Shown here piece after piece: positions 45,926-55,395 of a stretch of DNA of 64,000 nucleotides (position 1 is the stretch's first letter; the number at the start of each line of letters is the position of its first letter). Origin of the DNA: Dechloromonas hortensis (lineage in GTDB: Bacteria; Pseudomonadota; Gammaproteobacteria; Burkholderiales; Rhodocyclaceae); NCBI RefSeq assembly GCF_009469765.1, contig NZ_SSSQ01000009.1:62001-126000 (forward strand), in the 5' to 3' direction. The translations under genes were made by a program, and so were the position numbers. A model generated the notes under the pieces. That model saw only the letters and a list, made by a program, of their open reading frames with translations. It made no database searches and was not told the origin of the DNA.

Positions 45926-48325
45926 TTAGAACTCGGCCCATTCGTCATCGCCACGCGCGATGCTATCCGGCACTTTCGCCGGGCTGGCACGCCCCCCCAG
46001 GCGGACCGGCTCTCGATACGGCAAAGCGGCCGGGGCCTTGCGGGCCGGTGGCTCGCTGTGGCACGGCTGGGCAACGCTCCGTTCGACATTGTTCGTCAAG
46101 GCAAAGACCGAAACGGACTGCGCCAGACTGCGCGCCTGCTCTTCCAGGCTTTCGGCAGCGGCAGCGGCCTGCTCGACCAGCGCGGCATTTTGCTGGGTGA
46201 CCTCGTCCATCTGACTGACCGCCAGACTGACCTGCTCGATACCGGCGCTTTGCTCCCGGCTGGCGTCGGAAATATCCGCCATGATCTTGGCGACGCGCTT
46301 GATGCTCGCCACCACCTCCTCCATCGTCCGCCCGGCCTGGTCGGCCAGTCGGTTGCCGGCTTGCACCTTGTCGACGGAGTCTGAGATCAGACCCTTGATT
46401 TCTTTCGCGGCCGCCGCACTGCGTTGAGCCAGATTGCGCACTTCAGTGGCAACCACCGCGAAACCGCGTCCCTGTTCACCAGCCCGGGCGGCTTCCACGG
46501 CCGCATTGAGGGCGAGGATATTGGTCTGGAACGCGATGCCGTCGATGACACCGATGATGTCGGCAATCTTGTTGCTCGACTGGTGGATGGCGCTCATCGT
46601 CTGCACCACCTGACCGACGACTTCACCGCCCTTGACCGCAACTTGCTGGGCGTTGCCGGCCAGTTCGTTGGCCTGCCGCGAGTTGTCGGCATTCTGCCTG
46701 ACCGTGCTGGTCAGTTGCTCCATGCTGGAGGCCGTTTCTTCCAGGCTGCTCGCCTGCTCTTCGGTCCGACTCGACAGATCCTGGTTGCCCGAAGCGATTT
46801 CCTTGGCCGCCGTATTGATCGAGTCCGTCGCATCCTTGATCGACAAAATGATCTCCTGCAGGTTGTCGACCGTAACGTTGGCGTCATCCTTCAACTTGCC
46901 AAGCATGCCTTGATACTGGGTATCGATTTTTTGCGTCAGGTCGCCGCGCGACATCCGGGCGAGCATGGCACCGACATCGTCGAGGGCACGGGTATTGGCC
47001 GCCAGCAGGTTGTTGATGCCTTCCGAGATTTGCTTGAAGAAGCCGGTCATGTGCCCTGCATCAAGACGCTTGCTGAAATCGCCGGCCACCGCGGCATCGA
47101 TAATATCCGAGACTTCCTTCTCGATAGCCACTTCGGCCGTGCGATCTCGCCACTCGACTACCGTCCCCAGGCGTTCGCCCCGTTCATTGACGATCGGGCA
47201 AGCAACCAGGCTGAAATAACGGCCGCCGATGTCCATTTCGGCGCGGTGCATGCCCTTCAAACCGGCCAGCAGATTGCGCTGGTGGCTTGGCTGCTTGTGA
47301 TAGATGTCGAAGTTGGAGCCGAGCATGGCATCGGCCCGGAAATTGGGCAGTTGCTTGCGCAGATCGCTCTCGGCGGCCCGCATCATTTCCAGCACCGCCG
47401 CATTGCAGTAGATGATCTTGCCGTCCGGGTCCGCCACCATCACGTTGTTCGAGGTGACATCCAGCGCCACCTTGATGCGCAGCGTCTCATCCGCCACTCG
47501 GCGGTCGGCCTCGATGCGTGATTTAAGTTCAGAACGCATCTTCTCCAAGGCACGCATCAAATCAGCCACCTGATCGCTACCGGAAATTTCGATTCCTTGC
47601 TCGAGATCGCCGGCCGCAACGGCATCGGCCACCTTGACAGCGCGAGCCAGCGGCAAGGTGATGCTGCGGGCGAAGACAAAGGAAAACGCCGCAATCAGTG
47701 CGGTAACCACAATGGCCAGCGCCAGCATCAACTTGGCAGTCGAGTCGTAGGTCTGCTGCGCGCCGAGATGCATGCTCTTGCCACTTTCTGCATAGTACTG
47801 GCGCAGCGCATCAGCCGCCTCGCTCGCCTTGGCATAGGCCGGACGAACGGTTTCGGCATAGACATCCGCCGCTTTGTCAAAATCGCCGGCCTGCAAGGCG
47901 GCACTGGCGACCATCAGGCCATCCTTGACGAAGACGGCGCGCGACATCTCATAAGCTTCAGCCAGCTTCTGCTCCTGCTCGTTGAGCTGCCGCGACTTGA
48001 ACTGCGCCCAGAGTGCGGTAATCGTGTCCCGATTCTTGGTCACCTGATCGGTATGCAAGCTGATCGGATGTTCATGCCGGGCCGCCTGCTTGCCGGCCGG
48101 GTCATGTAGCAACCCGCTAACGATCTGCAGGTTATTTTCCGCCATCAGCGTCTGAATCCGCAGGACAATCGCCCCCGGCTCCAGCTTGTCGCTATAGATC
48201 GACTCGGTGGCCCGGTTCAGATCGCGCATGTAGGTCATCGCCACGATCACCAATACCGCAAACCAGAAGGCCATGCCGAGCGCCTGCCAAAAGAGCCGGC
48301 TACCAATCCGCATATTGTTCAGCAT
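45926..48325 (-). CDS. Methyl-accepting chemotaxis protein with HAMP and PAS
   Basis: Receptor of 799 residues starting at ATG 48325 (AAGGAG 7 bases upstream). First transmembrane helix about 14-37, periplasmic helical ligand domain (about 40-190) of the four-helix type, second transmembrane helix (about 200-222), HAMP, a cytoplasmic PAS-like segment ([20 protein letters not shown]) and the MCP domain with the conserved tip. C-terminus DDEWAEF is an NWETF-like CheR docking peptide. The ligand is unknown. Located between cheW and the Aer-like receptor, 25 bases after cheW. Confidence 0.9.
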   Translation of the reverse strand: MLNNMRIGSRLFWQALGMAFWFAVLVIVAMTYMRDLNRATESIYSDKLEPGAIVLRIQTLMAENNLQIVSGLLHDPAGKQAARHEHPISLHTDQVTKNRDTITALWAQFKSRQLNEQEQKLAEAYEMSRAVFVKDGLMVASAALQAGDFDKAADVYAETVRPAYAKASEAADALRQYYAESGKSMHLGAQQTYDSTAKLMLALAIVVTALIAAFSFVFARSITLPLARAVKVADAVAAGDLEQGIEISGSDQVADLMRALEKMRSELKSRIEADRRVADETLRIKVALDVTSNNVMVADPDGKIIYCNAAVLEMMRAAESDLRKQLPNFRADAMLGSNFDIYHKQPSHQRNLLAGLKGMHRAEMDIGGRYFSLVACPIVNERGERLGTVVEWRDRTAEVAIEKEVSDIIDAAVAGDFSKRLDAGHMTGFFKQISEGINNLLAANTRALDDVGAMLARMSRGDLTQKIDTQYQGMLGKLKDDANVTVDNLQEIILSIKDATDSINTAAKEIASGNQDLSSRTEEQASSLEETASSMEQLTSTVRQNADNSRQANELAGNAQQVAVKGGEVVGQVVQTMSAIHQSSNKIADIIGVIDGIAFQTNILALNAAVEAARAGEQGRGFAVVATEVRNLAQRSAAAAKEIKGLISDSVDKVQAGNRLADQAGRTMEEVVASIKRVAKIMADISDASREQSAGIEQVSLAVSQMDEVTQQNAALVEQAAAAAESLEEQARSLAQSVSVFALTNNVERSVAQPCHSEPPARKAPAALPYREPVRLGGRASPAKVPDSIARGDDEWAEF

Positions 48326-48350
48326 CTTCACTCTCCTTTGCCGCACACCG

Positions 48351-48851
48351 TCAGGCGCTTGCGTTGTCGATCAGTTCCATGTCGGCGCTGGTCATCAGGC
48401 GCTCGATGTCGGTGACGATCATCATTCGGGAATCCATCGAGGCCAGCCCCAGGATGTACTTGGTATCGAAGGTCCCGGAAAAATCCGGGGCCGGGCGAAT
48501 TTGCGCGGCAGTCAGCGAAATGACATCGGAAACGCTATCGACGACCACGCCGATCACCCGCCCTGCCACATTCAGGATAACGACGACGGTAAAGGGGGTG
48601 TATTCGATCTTGCCCAGATTGAATTTGATGCGCAGGTCGACAATCGGCACGATGATGCCGCGCAGGTTGATTACTCCCTTGATGAAGGGCGGCGCATTGG
48701 CAATCAGCGTCGGTGGCTCGTAGCCGCGAATCTCCTGCACCTTGAGAATGTCGATTGCATATTCTTCGTTGCCCAGCGTAAAGGTCAGATATTCGCTGGC
48801 AATCAGGTCGTCTTCGCCGGTTGTCGCCCCGGTATGCGTCATCGCTTCCAT
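48351..48851 (-). CDS. cheW: Chemotaxis coupling protein CheW
   Basis: Adaptor linking receptors to CheA. The 166-residue protein is a single CheW domain with motifs [20 protein letters not shown] and [23 protein letters not shown] precedes the ATG by 6 bases. It lies between the second cheA and the receptors, the only dedicated cheW in the window. Confidence 0.95.
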   Translation of the reverse strand: MEAMTHTGATTGEDDLIASEYLTFTLGNEEYAIDILKVQEIRGYEPPTLIANAPPFIKGVINLRGIIVPIVDLRIKFNLGKIEYTPFTVVVILNVAGRVIGVVVDSVSDVISLTAAQIRPAPDFSGTFDTKYILGLASMDSRMMIVTDIERLMTSADMELIDNASA

Positions 48852-48873
48852 TGTCTGCTCCTTGTTGCGGCCG

Positions 48874-51219
48874 TCAGCCGGCTTTCTGCATATTCGATTT
48901 GGCCATGCCGGCTATGGCCGACACGTCGAGAATCAGGGCGACATGCCCGTCACCCATGATGGTTGCCCCGGAAATCCCGTTCACCCGGCGGTAATTGGCC
49001 TCCAGGCTCTTGATCACCACCTGGTGCTGGCCGAGCAGGGCATCGACGAACAAGGCGGCCTTGGCGCCATCAGCATCGAGCACGACCATGATCCCCTGCG
49101 TCAAATCGGTCCAGCCCGACTTCAGGTTGAAGACTTCGTGCAAAACCACTACCGGCAGATACTCGCCGCGCACCTGTATGACCCGCGCCTGGTTGGAGAG
49201 CGTTTTGATATCGTCGACTTCCGGCTGCAGCGACTCGACGACATACGAGAGCGGCAGGATGTAGGTCTGATCGCCGACGGCTACCGACATCCCGTCCAGG
49301 ATGGCCAGCGTCAGCGGCAAGCGGACGGTCATCCGGGTGCCGACGCCGAACATCGACTCGATCTCGACCCGCCCGCCCATTGCCTGGATATTGCGACGTA
49401 CGACATCCATGCCGACACCGCGGCCAGAAACATCGGTGACCTGCTCCGCAGTCGAGAAACCGGCCTCGAAAATCAGATTGAAGACTTCGCTATCAGTCAT
49501 CTGATCGGACACCTGCAGGCCGCGTTCCCGGGCCTTGGCCAGAATCTTCTGGCGCGGCAGGCCGGCACCGTCGTCGCCCACTTCGATGACGATATTGCCG
49601 CCCTGATGATAGGCCTTCAGCGTGATCGTCCCGACCGGGTTCTTGCCTGCGGCAATGCGCTTTTCAGGCAGTTCGATACCGTGATCGAGACTGTTGCGAA
49701 TAAGGTGGGTCAGCGGGTCGGCAATACGCTCGATCAGGCTCTTGTCGAGCTCGGTCGTCTCACCGGAGGTCTTCAGTTCGACCTGTTTGCCGAGCTTGTT
49801 GGAGAGATCGCGGACGACCCGCGGGAAGCGCGAGAAAACGAAGGAAATCGGCATCATCCGGATGGACATCACCGACTCCTGCAAGTCACGCGTATTGCGC
49901 TCGAGCTGGGCAAGGCCGTTCAGCAAGCGCTCCGGGGCACTCTCCTGCATCTGGGTCGAGGTCTGCAGCAGCATGGCCTGGGTGATCACCAGTTCGCCAA
50001 CCAGATTGATTAGCTGATCGACCTTCTCGATGCTTACCCGAATTGATGAGTCGCTGGCGGCCGCGGCGGATGCCGCCGAACGTCCGGCCCGCGCCGGCTC
50101 GCGGGCAAGGCTGGCGACCGCAGTCGGCACTTGGGCCAGGGCAAGCGGAGCCGGCTCGGAGGACTCGACAACAGTTTCAGGTAACTGCGCCGGCAAGGGC
50201 ACAAAAAACCCATACCCCTCACCCTCGTCAAGCACCGGTGGTACAAGCGGATCGCCACCGGCAACAGGCAGGGGGGCAAAAAACCCGTAGCCATCACCAT
50301 CGTCCAACAAAGCAGTGGGTTCGGTTACCTGTGCTGGCGTTACCGCTGGCAGGGGCTCGAAAAAACCATAACCATCATCGCTCGCAGTGTCGACCGTCGC
50401 CGCGATCTCACCCAAAGGGCGCTCGGTGAGCGGCTCGAAAAAGCCATAGGCCTGCTCTTCATCCGGCGCTCCGGGCGCATCGGCAAAAAAACCGAATTCG
50501 TCAGCCGTCGCTGCCGACTTGTCTTCGGAAACCCGCCAGGCGCCATTGTCGGCGACAAAATCGATCTGATCGGTGAAGTCGCTATCAACGCCGGCCGTCG
50601 TCAGACGCAGTTGCCAGAAGCCGACGCCATGCGGCGCATCGTCCGGCTGGCTGAGAATATCCAGCTGACCAAAAGCCCGCAGGTCCTCCAGCAAATTGAC
50701 AACGCCATCGCCTTTCGCAGATGCCTCGGTCGGCACAAACTGAATATCGAAAACACGCGTGCTGGCAACGTTGACCGCAGGCGTCGCCTCGCCAGATGGC
50801 ACTACCGGCACTTCAGCGGCGACTACCGCCTCGTCGGCCGACAACTGGCGCAAGCGGGCGCAGATCGCCTCGACTACCGCCGGGTCCACCGCCCCCCGGC
50901 CCTGGTGAGCCTCCAGCATGTCGCGCAATACGTCGCCAGACTCGAGGAACGCGTCCACCATATCGGCGCGCAATTCCAGTTCCTGCTTGCGAATACGATC
51001 GAGAAGATTCTCGAGAATGTGCGTTGTGTCGGCCAGATCGGTGAAACCGAAAGTTCCGGCACTCCCCTTTATCGAATGCGCGGCGCGGAAAATGGCATTC
51101 AGTTGCTCCGTATCCGGATTCTCGATATCCAGATCGAGCAGGAGCGCTTCCATTGCCGCCAAGTGCTCCGCCGACTCCTCGAAGAACACTTGGTAGAACT
51201 GACTCATGTCAATAGCCAT
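48874..51219 (-). CDS. cheA: Chemotaxis histidine kinase CheA (system 2)
   Basis: Kinase of the motAB-cheYAW-mcp-cheRDB operon, 781 residues. Hpt domain (1-105) with His48 ([14 protein letters not shown]), a P2-like CheY-binding domain (about 155-232, [15 protein letters not shown] to [10 protein letters not shown]), then a linker (235-390) containing five copies of a GFF-centred motif: EFGFF at 241 and YGFFxPL at 258, 284, 311 and 336. Dimerisation (about 392-450), HATPase ([21 protein letters not shown]) and CheW-like domain (about 640-775) follow. The repeats are not part of the known catalytic fold. 22 bases before cheW. Confidence 0.93.
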   Translation of the reverse strand: MAIDMSQFYQVFFEESAEHLAAMEALLLDLDIENPDTEQLNAIFRAAHSIKGSAGTFGFTDLADTTHILENLLDRIRKQELELRADMVDAFLESGDVLRDMLEAHQGRGAVDPAVVEAICARLRQLSADEAVVAAEVPVVPSGEATPAVNVASTRVFDIQFVPTEASAKGDGVVNLLEDLRAFGQLDILSQPDDAPHGVGFWQLRLTTAGVDSDFTDQIDFVADNGAWRVSEDKSAATADEFGFFADAPGAPDEEQAYGFFEPLTERPLGEIAATVDTASDDGYGFFEPLPAVTPAQVTEPTALLDDGDGYGFFAPLPVAGGDPLVPPVLDEGEGYGFFVPLPAQLPETVVESSEPAPLALAQVPTAVASLAREPARAGRSAASAAAASDSSIRVSIEKVDQLINLVGELVITQAMLLQTSTQMQESAPERLLNGLAQLERNTRDLQESVMSIRMMPISFVFSRFPRVVRDLSNKLGKQVELKTSGETTELDKSLIERIADPLTHLIRNSLDHGIELPEKRIAAGKNPVGTITLKAYHQGGNIVIEVGDDGAGLPRQKILAKARERGLQVSDQMTDSEVFNLIFEAGFSTAEQVTDVSGRGVGMDVVRRNIQAMGGRVEIESMFGVGTRMTVRLPLTLAILDGMSVAVGDQTYILPLSYVVESLQPEVDDIKTLSNQARVIQVRGEYLPVVVLHEVFNLKSGWTDLTQGIMVVLDADGAKAALFVDALLGQHQVVIKSLEANYRRVNGISGATIMGDGHVALILDVSAIAGMAKSNMQKAG

Positions 51220-51306
51220 GCTACCCCCTAAGCACGGCCGCCATTAGCGCGGCAGCCGGAAATCGAATGCAACGAACACCCGCCAATAGCGGTGCTGGTG
51301 TCAGCT

Positions 51307-51672
51307 TCAGCCGATTACCTTGCGCACGACTTCAATGAGCTTCTGCGGATCGAAGGGCTTGACCAGCCACCCCGTCGCACCGGCCGCGCGGCCTTGCGAT
51401 TTCATGGCATCGGAGGACTCGGTGGTCAGCATCAGGATTGGCGTCGAGGCGTATTGTGGGATACCGCGCAAACTCTTGATCAGGGTCAGGCCATCCATGC
51501 GCGGCATATTCTGGTCAGTCAGCACCAGGTTGACGCTTTTGGCCTTGGCCTTGTCCAGCCCATCCATCCCGTCTACCGCCTCGATCACCTCATATCCGGC
51601 ACTCTTCAAGGTAAAGGAGACCATTTGACGAATGGACGCCGAGTCATCTACTGCAAGTATGGTTTTAGCCAT
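51307..51672 (-). CDS. cheY: Chemotaxis response regulator CheY (system 2)
   Basis: Single receiver domain of 121 residues: Asp9/10 (AVDDSASIRQ), phosphoacceptor Asp53 (TDQNMPRMDG), Thr in LMLTTESS, Lys in LVKPFDPQK. GAGGAAAAC precedes the ATG. Distinct from the CheY at 37503 (no Trp after the phosphoacceptor). It lies in front of the second cheA and is a likely phosphate target or sink for it. Confidence 0.94.
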   Translation of the reverse strand: MAKTILAVDDSASIRQMVSFTLKSAGYEVIEAVDGMDGLDKAKAKSVNLVLTDQNMPRMDGLTLIKSLRGIPQYASTPILMLTTESSDAMKSQGRAAGATGWLVKPFDPQKLIEVVRKVIG

Positions 51673-51690
51673 GTTTTCCTCTAGTGCACA

Positions 51691-51863
51691 TCAGAACAAC
51701 TCGACATCACCGCTGGCGCTGCCGGATTGCCTGACAGGATTGTTATCCATGCCCTTTTTCAGGGCCCTTAATTTTGCGACAGCGGATCGACGTGTGCACG
51801 CAAGCCCGTCTGTTTCTGCAGCGTAGCGATCAGGCTGCTCAAGTCGCGCCGGGCACTTGCCAT
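51691..51863 (-). pseudogene. Small chemotaxis-operon gene with apparent frameshift
   Basis: Between motB and cheY. ATG 51863 has GGAG 6 bases upstream and opens a 31-codon frame (MASARRDLSSLIATLQ...) that stops at 51768. One base earlier in frame, the sequence continues without stop from the run of four A residues (minus strand, 51772-51775) as KLRALKKGMDNNPVRQ... to a stop at 51691, ending GDVELF. Joining the two at the A-run gives a coherent 57-residue helical protein, so a one-base loss from a homopolymer is the simplest reading. Alternatives are two tiny genes, or a sequencing error. The GDVELF end is shared with CheD. Family not recognised. Confidence 0.45.
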
Positions 51864-51890
51864 TACCCACTCCGCCTCGAGCGCCTACAA

Positions 51891-52838
51891 CTAACCTGCG
51901 GTTCCCTTGCCGACATTGGGCAACTTCAGCCCTTCCGGCACCGCCTCCTCGTTGGGAACCTCGGACTCCGGCCCTTCTTCCTGGAGGATCGCCATTTCTG
52001 TTTTCTGGTTCAGCACGACAATACTGATCCGCCGGTTCACCGAATTCAGCGGATCATTTTTATCAAACAGCACGGTCGAGGCCAATCCGACCACCCGCAA
52101 CACCTTACTGTCATCCATACCGCCCAGCACAAGCTCGCGTCGCGATGCGTTGGCACGGTTGGCCGAGAGCTCCCAATTGGAAAAGCCACGTTCGCCACCG
52201 GCAAATTGTGCGGCATCGGTATGCCCGGCCAGACTGACGCGATTGCTGACGCCATTGAGGGCCTTGCCGATCTGGCGCAGGATATCCCGCGTGTACGGTT
52301 TGAGATCGGCGCTGCTCGAATCGAACATTGGTCGGTTCTGCTCATCGACGATCTGGATGCGCAAGCCCTCGGACGTGATGTCGAGCAGCATCTGCTTCTT
52401 GAACTGGGCTAGTTGCGGGCTCTGTTCGATCATTTTTTCGATATCGGCCTTCAACAGCTCCAGACGCTCCCGTTCCTTGCGCCGGAACTCAGCCTGCGCC
52501 TCCTTGGAGAAGGAGGTTGCCTTCTTTGCTTCAACATCCCCCTTCTTGACCTGCCCGGATTGCCGGGTCAGATCCTTGCCGCCGCCCTGGAGTACGCTGG
52601 TCGCATCGCCCGAGCCCGCCCCCCCTTGCTGGGACAGCTTGAGCGGGTTCTGGAAGAAGTCGGCAATGCCCTGCAAATCGCCCTTGGCGGTCGAGCCGAG
52701 CAACCACATCAGCAGGAAGAAGGCCATCATCGCCGTCACGAAGTCGGCATAGGCGATCTTCCAGGCGCCACCGTGCGCCCCGCCTGCAACGACCTTCTTG
52801 CGCTTGATGATTATCGGGCGTGTCGAATCGTCGCTCAT
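51891..52838 (-). CDS. motB: Flagellar motor stator protein MotB
   Basis: Peptidoglycan-anchored stator half, 315 residues. One transmembrane helix (about 28-50) with the essential Asp32 in AYADFVTAMMAFFLLMW, a charged linker with a Lys/Glu helix (95-130) and an OmpA-like domain (about 150-285, LAGHTDAAQFAGGERGFSNW). Full-length and close to the classical MotB, unlike the shorter MotD. 28 bases after motA. Confidence 0.94.
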   Translation of the reverse strand: MSDDSTRPIIIKRKKVVAGGAHGGAWKIAYADFVTAMMAFFLLMWLLGSTAKGDLQGIADFFQNPLKLSQQGGAGSGDATSVLQGGGKDLTRQSGQVKKGDVEAKKATSFSKEAQAEFRRKERERLELLKADIEKMIEQSPQLAQFKKQMLLDITSEGLRIQIVDEQNRPMFDSSSADLKPYTRDILRQIGKALNGVSNRVSLAGHTDAAQFAGGERGFSNWELSANRANASRRELVLGGMDDSKVLRVVGLASTVLFDKNDPLNSVNRRISIVVLNQKTEMAILQEEGPESEVPNEEAVPEGLKLPNVGKGTAG

Positions 52839-52866
52839 CTCTCAAACCTGATCATTGGCAACTTAA

Positions 52867-53724
52867 TCACTTACCCTTGCGCGCCTTGAGTTCCTCCTCC
52901 AGTTCACGGAAGCTCGGACGCGAGTGGGAGTCCAGGGTCTTGCGACCGAACTCGATCGCCACCTGGGGAGCGTAGCCGGACATCGAGGCCAGCAGGACCA
53001 TCTTGATGCACTTGTAGATGGTCGAACTTTCGTGCGCCTTTTGTTCGATCAGCTTGGCGATCGGCTCAACAAAGCCATACGCAATGAGAATACCGAGGAA
53101 AGTACCGACCAGCGCCCCACCGATCATTTTCCCCAGTACGGCAGGCGGCTGGCCAACGGAACCCATCACGTTGACCACCCCCATAACCGCAACGACGATA
53201 CCGAAAGCCGGCGTCGCACCGGCAATGTTCGACACTACATGCCCCGGCTCAGCCCCCTCGTGGTGATGGATTTCCAGTTCGACATCCATCAGGCTCTCGA
53301 TCTCGACCGTGTTGAGATTGCCACCGACCATCATGCGCAGGTAATCGGTCGTAAACTCCATGATGTGGTGGTCATGAACGAGCGCTGGGTACTTGCTGAA
53401 AATCGGGCTGGCCTCGGGATTCTCGATATCCCCTTCGATGGACATCAAACCTTCCTTGCGAACCTTCGCCAGAATCTCGAAAAGCATCGCCAAGGCATCA
53501 ATATAGAAGGCTTTATTGTATTTGGAGCCCTTGACCACGCCAGCGACGGCAGCAACCGTCGCCTTGATCACCTTCATATCATTGGCGGCAACGAAGTAGC
53601 CAATCACCAGGCCAACGATTGCCACGTACTCGGTTGGCACCCACAAAGCGAGCAGGCTGCCGTGAATGGCGTAGGTGCCCAGCGCCGCTGCCAGAATGAT
53701 GACATAACCGATGATTAGAAACAT
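52867..53724 (-). CDS. motA: Flagellar motor stator protein MotA
   Basis: Ion-channel stator half, 285 residues with four transmembrane helices (about 1-22, 33-52, 168-190, 200-225) and a large cytoplasmic loop carrying charged residues for FliG contact. Motif GATPAFGIVVAVMGVVNVMG is the channel signature. First gene of the motAB-che operon; start ATG 53724. Confidence 0.95.
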   Translation of the reverse strand: MFLIIGYVIILAAALGTYAIHGSLLALWVPTEYVAIVGLVIGYFVAANDMKVIKATVAAVAGVVKGSKYNKAFYIDALAMLFEILAKVRKEGLMSIEGDIENPEASPIFSKYPALVHDHHIMEFTTDYLRMMVGGNLNTVEIESLMDVELEIHHHEGAEPGHVVSNIAGATPAFGIVVAVMGVVNVMGSVGQPPAVLGKMIGGALVGTFLGILIAYGFVEPIAKLIEQKAHESSTIYKCIKMVLLASMSGYAPQVAIEFGRKTLDSHSRPSFRELEEELKARKGK

Positions 53725-53788
53725 GTAGAACCCCTGAGTGCGCCTAACTGGCAGTGGCGCAGATACGCATACTTATTTTGTGTTCGCT

Positions 53789-53818
53789 ATTGTAGCCACA
53801 GGCTCCGCCGTAGTGCAA
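53789..53818 (-). promoter_or_regulatory. Possible sigma-70 promoter of motAB-che
   Basis: Minus strand TTGCAC, 18 bases, TACAAT. The -10 matches 5 of 6, the -35 matches 3 of 6. Predicted start near 53782 gives a leader of about 58 bases. No sigma-28 site was found here. Confidence 0.4.
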
Positions 53819-53909
53819 AGGAAGACGCAGCCGCCGCCTGCTTATCACCCCTCTTTCCCGCAGATGGACAGTGATAAACTTAAGTTCATTGCCTTCGACA
53901 GGAATTCGC

Positions 53910-54458
53910 GTGATCCGATTCTGCAACCGCTGCGGCGCCGATGTCTCGTTTATCGTACCGGCAGGCGACTCACTTCCCAGATACGTATGCAATAGTTGCG
54001 GCCATATCCACTACGAAAACCCGCGCCTTGTTGTCGGCTGTGTAGCGACCTGGGAAGAACGCATCCTGATTTGCCGACGGGCCATCGAGCCGCAACTCGG
54101 CTTCTGGACCTTGCCGGCCGGCTTCATGGAAAATGGTGAAACCACCGCTGAAGCCGCAACCCGGGAGACCATGGAGGAAGCGGGCGCAAAAATCATCGTG
54201 GACGCCCCCTTTGCCATGGTCAGCATTGCCCACATCAACCAGGTACATCTGTTCTATCGCGGCCACCTCGCCTCACCGAACTATGCGGCAGGCGAGGAAA
54301 GCCTGGAAGTCGCCTTGGTCAGCGCCGATGAGATTCCCTGGAACGAACTGGCTTTTCGCAGCGTAAGGCATTGCCTGGAGCGCTTTCTCGAAGATCGTGC
54401 GAACGGCCGCTTCCAATTCCACGAAACTGCACTGACCCCGTTGCCCAGCACGCCTTGA
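53910..54458 (+). CDS. Nudix hydrolase with zinc-ribbon N-terminus
   Basis: Hydrolyses a nucleoside diphosphate linked to another moiety, exact substrate unknown (NADH or ADP-ribose are plausible from the family). GTG 53910 is preferred: AGGA lies 6 bases upstream and the zinc ribbon follows at once (CNRCG and CNSCG, two CxxC pairs). The open frame from 53871 adds 13 unlikely residues. The 182-residue protein has a complete Nudix box, G-x5-E-x7-RETMEEAG. It converges on and abuts the TonB-like gene. Unrelated to motility. Confidence 0.88.
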   Translation: MIRFCNRCGADVSFIVPAGDSLPRYVCNSCGHIHYENPRLVVGCVATWEERILICRRAIEPQLGFWTLPAGFMENGETTAEAATRETMEEAGAKIIVDAPFAMVSIAHINQVHLFYRGHLASPNYAAGEESLEVALVSADEIPWNELAFRSVRHCLERFLEDRANGRFQFHETALTPLPSTP

Positions 54459-55127
54459 TCACTCGTCAAGGGAATAACGCACCGGCAGGCTTACGCTAAC
54501 CGCCTTGCCGCGCAACGACTCGGGCAGCGAGGCGGCGAGCACAGCCTGGCCGATCATCTCCAGCGCCTGACGATCCAGAATCTCATGGCCGGAGCTTTTG
54601 CCCAGGGAAACCAGAGGCAAAGCCCCGGGCAGCGGAATGCTGATGGTGACGGTCACCACCCCCTCCCAGTTACGCTCACGGGCCAGCGCCGGATAGCGTT
54701 TATAGCGCCGCGCCTCTTTGGCCAGCGCCAGACGATACTGACGCAGACCATCGGCATCAATGACATCTGTCGGCACAGCTGCGATCGTTTGTGCAGTAGG
54801 GGCTGGCCCCCCACCATCCTTGGCTGACGAAACAGAATGCACTGCTGCGGTGGACGGTACATTTGCAGCCAAAACCGGCGCCTCGGAACGTGAGTTTTCA
54901 CGCGCTGGCCCAATGATTCTCTCCCGCCTATCCGTGACAACTTTCGGAACGGGCCGCTCCTGCACCGAATGAGCCGGCGCCTCTGGCACCGCCGCTTTCG
55001 AGAGAACAGCCTCCAGCGCCTTGGGTGCGGCAGCACTCAGCGGTGCCAACGGCAACGCCATGCCCCGCAAGCCAAAAAAAAACAGCAGATGCAGAAGCAG
55101 CGAGACAATCAGGGAGCGCAGCAACAT
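54459..55127 (-). CDS. TonB-family protein
   Basis: Energy-transduction-like protein of 222 residues: N-terminal membrane anchor (about 5-25), a Pro/Ala-rich periplasmic spacer (30-120) and a C-terminal TonB domain (about 130-220, KRYPALARERNWEGVVTVTI). No exbB or exbD neighbour is visible, so the partner system is unknown. Its stop abuts the convergent Nudix gene by one base. Confidence 0.82.
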   Translation of the reverse strand: MLLRSLIVSLLLHLLFFFGLRGMALPLAPLSAAAPKALEAVLSKAAVPEAPAHSVQERPVPKVVTDRRERIIGPARENSRSEAPVLAANVPSTAAVHSVSSAKDGGGPAPTAQTIAAVPTDVIDADGLRQYRLALAKEARRYKRYPALARERNWEGVVTVTISIPLPGALPLVSLGKSSGHEILDRQALEMIGQAVLAASLPESLRGKAVSVSLPVRYSLDE

Positions 55128-55156
55128 AGTCCCGATTATTCGCTAATTCGAAGTCC

Positions 55157-55192
55157 AAAAAAACAACCCCCACCAGAAATACATGGTGGGGG
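55157..55192 (-). terminator. Terminator after the DUF3149-type gene
   Basis: Minus strand CCCCCACCA, 8-base loop, TGGTGGGGG followed by TTGTTTTTTT: a perfect 9-bp stem and strong U-tract. It separates the upstream small gene from the TonB-like gene. Confidence 0.88.
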
Positions 55193-55227
55193 AAATTCCG
55201 CTCGAAAGCGGAGGACGCCGCAAGGGC

Positions 55228-55368
55228 TTATTTACCGAGCTTGCGGGACTCTTCTTCCATCTTGCTGGAATAGAGTTTGCCCATCACGCCCCCGATCACC
55301 AGAACGCCAACAATGACGACCAGGCTCATCAGACCGATATCGCTACTAAACAACAGTTCCCATGCCAT
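55228..55368 (-). CDS. Small membrane protein, DUF3149-type
   Basis: Short gene of 46 codons: MAWELLFSSDIGLMSLVVIV, then a transmembrane helix to about residue 34 and a charged tail ending ESRKLGK. GGGAGGT lies 5 bases before the ATG and a strong terminator follows, so it is well supported despite its size. It resembles DUF3149 membrane peptides of betaproteobacteria; function unknown. It lies between fixH and the TonB-like gene. Confidence 0.8.
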   Translation of the reverse strand: MAWELLFSSDIGLMSLVVIVGVLVIGGVMGKLYSSKMEEESRKLGK

Positions 55369-55395
55369 GTGCCACCTCCCAGTAACAAAATAAAA

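Noticed and set aside
43153..46200. 1015-codon open frame on the plus strand opposite the receptors
   Set aside because: It is the antisense frame of a high-GC, Ala-rich receptor gene; product is His/Arg/Leu-rich, without any domain pattern.
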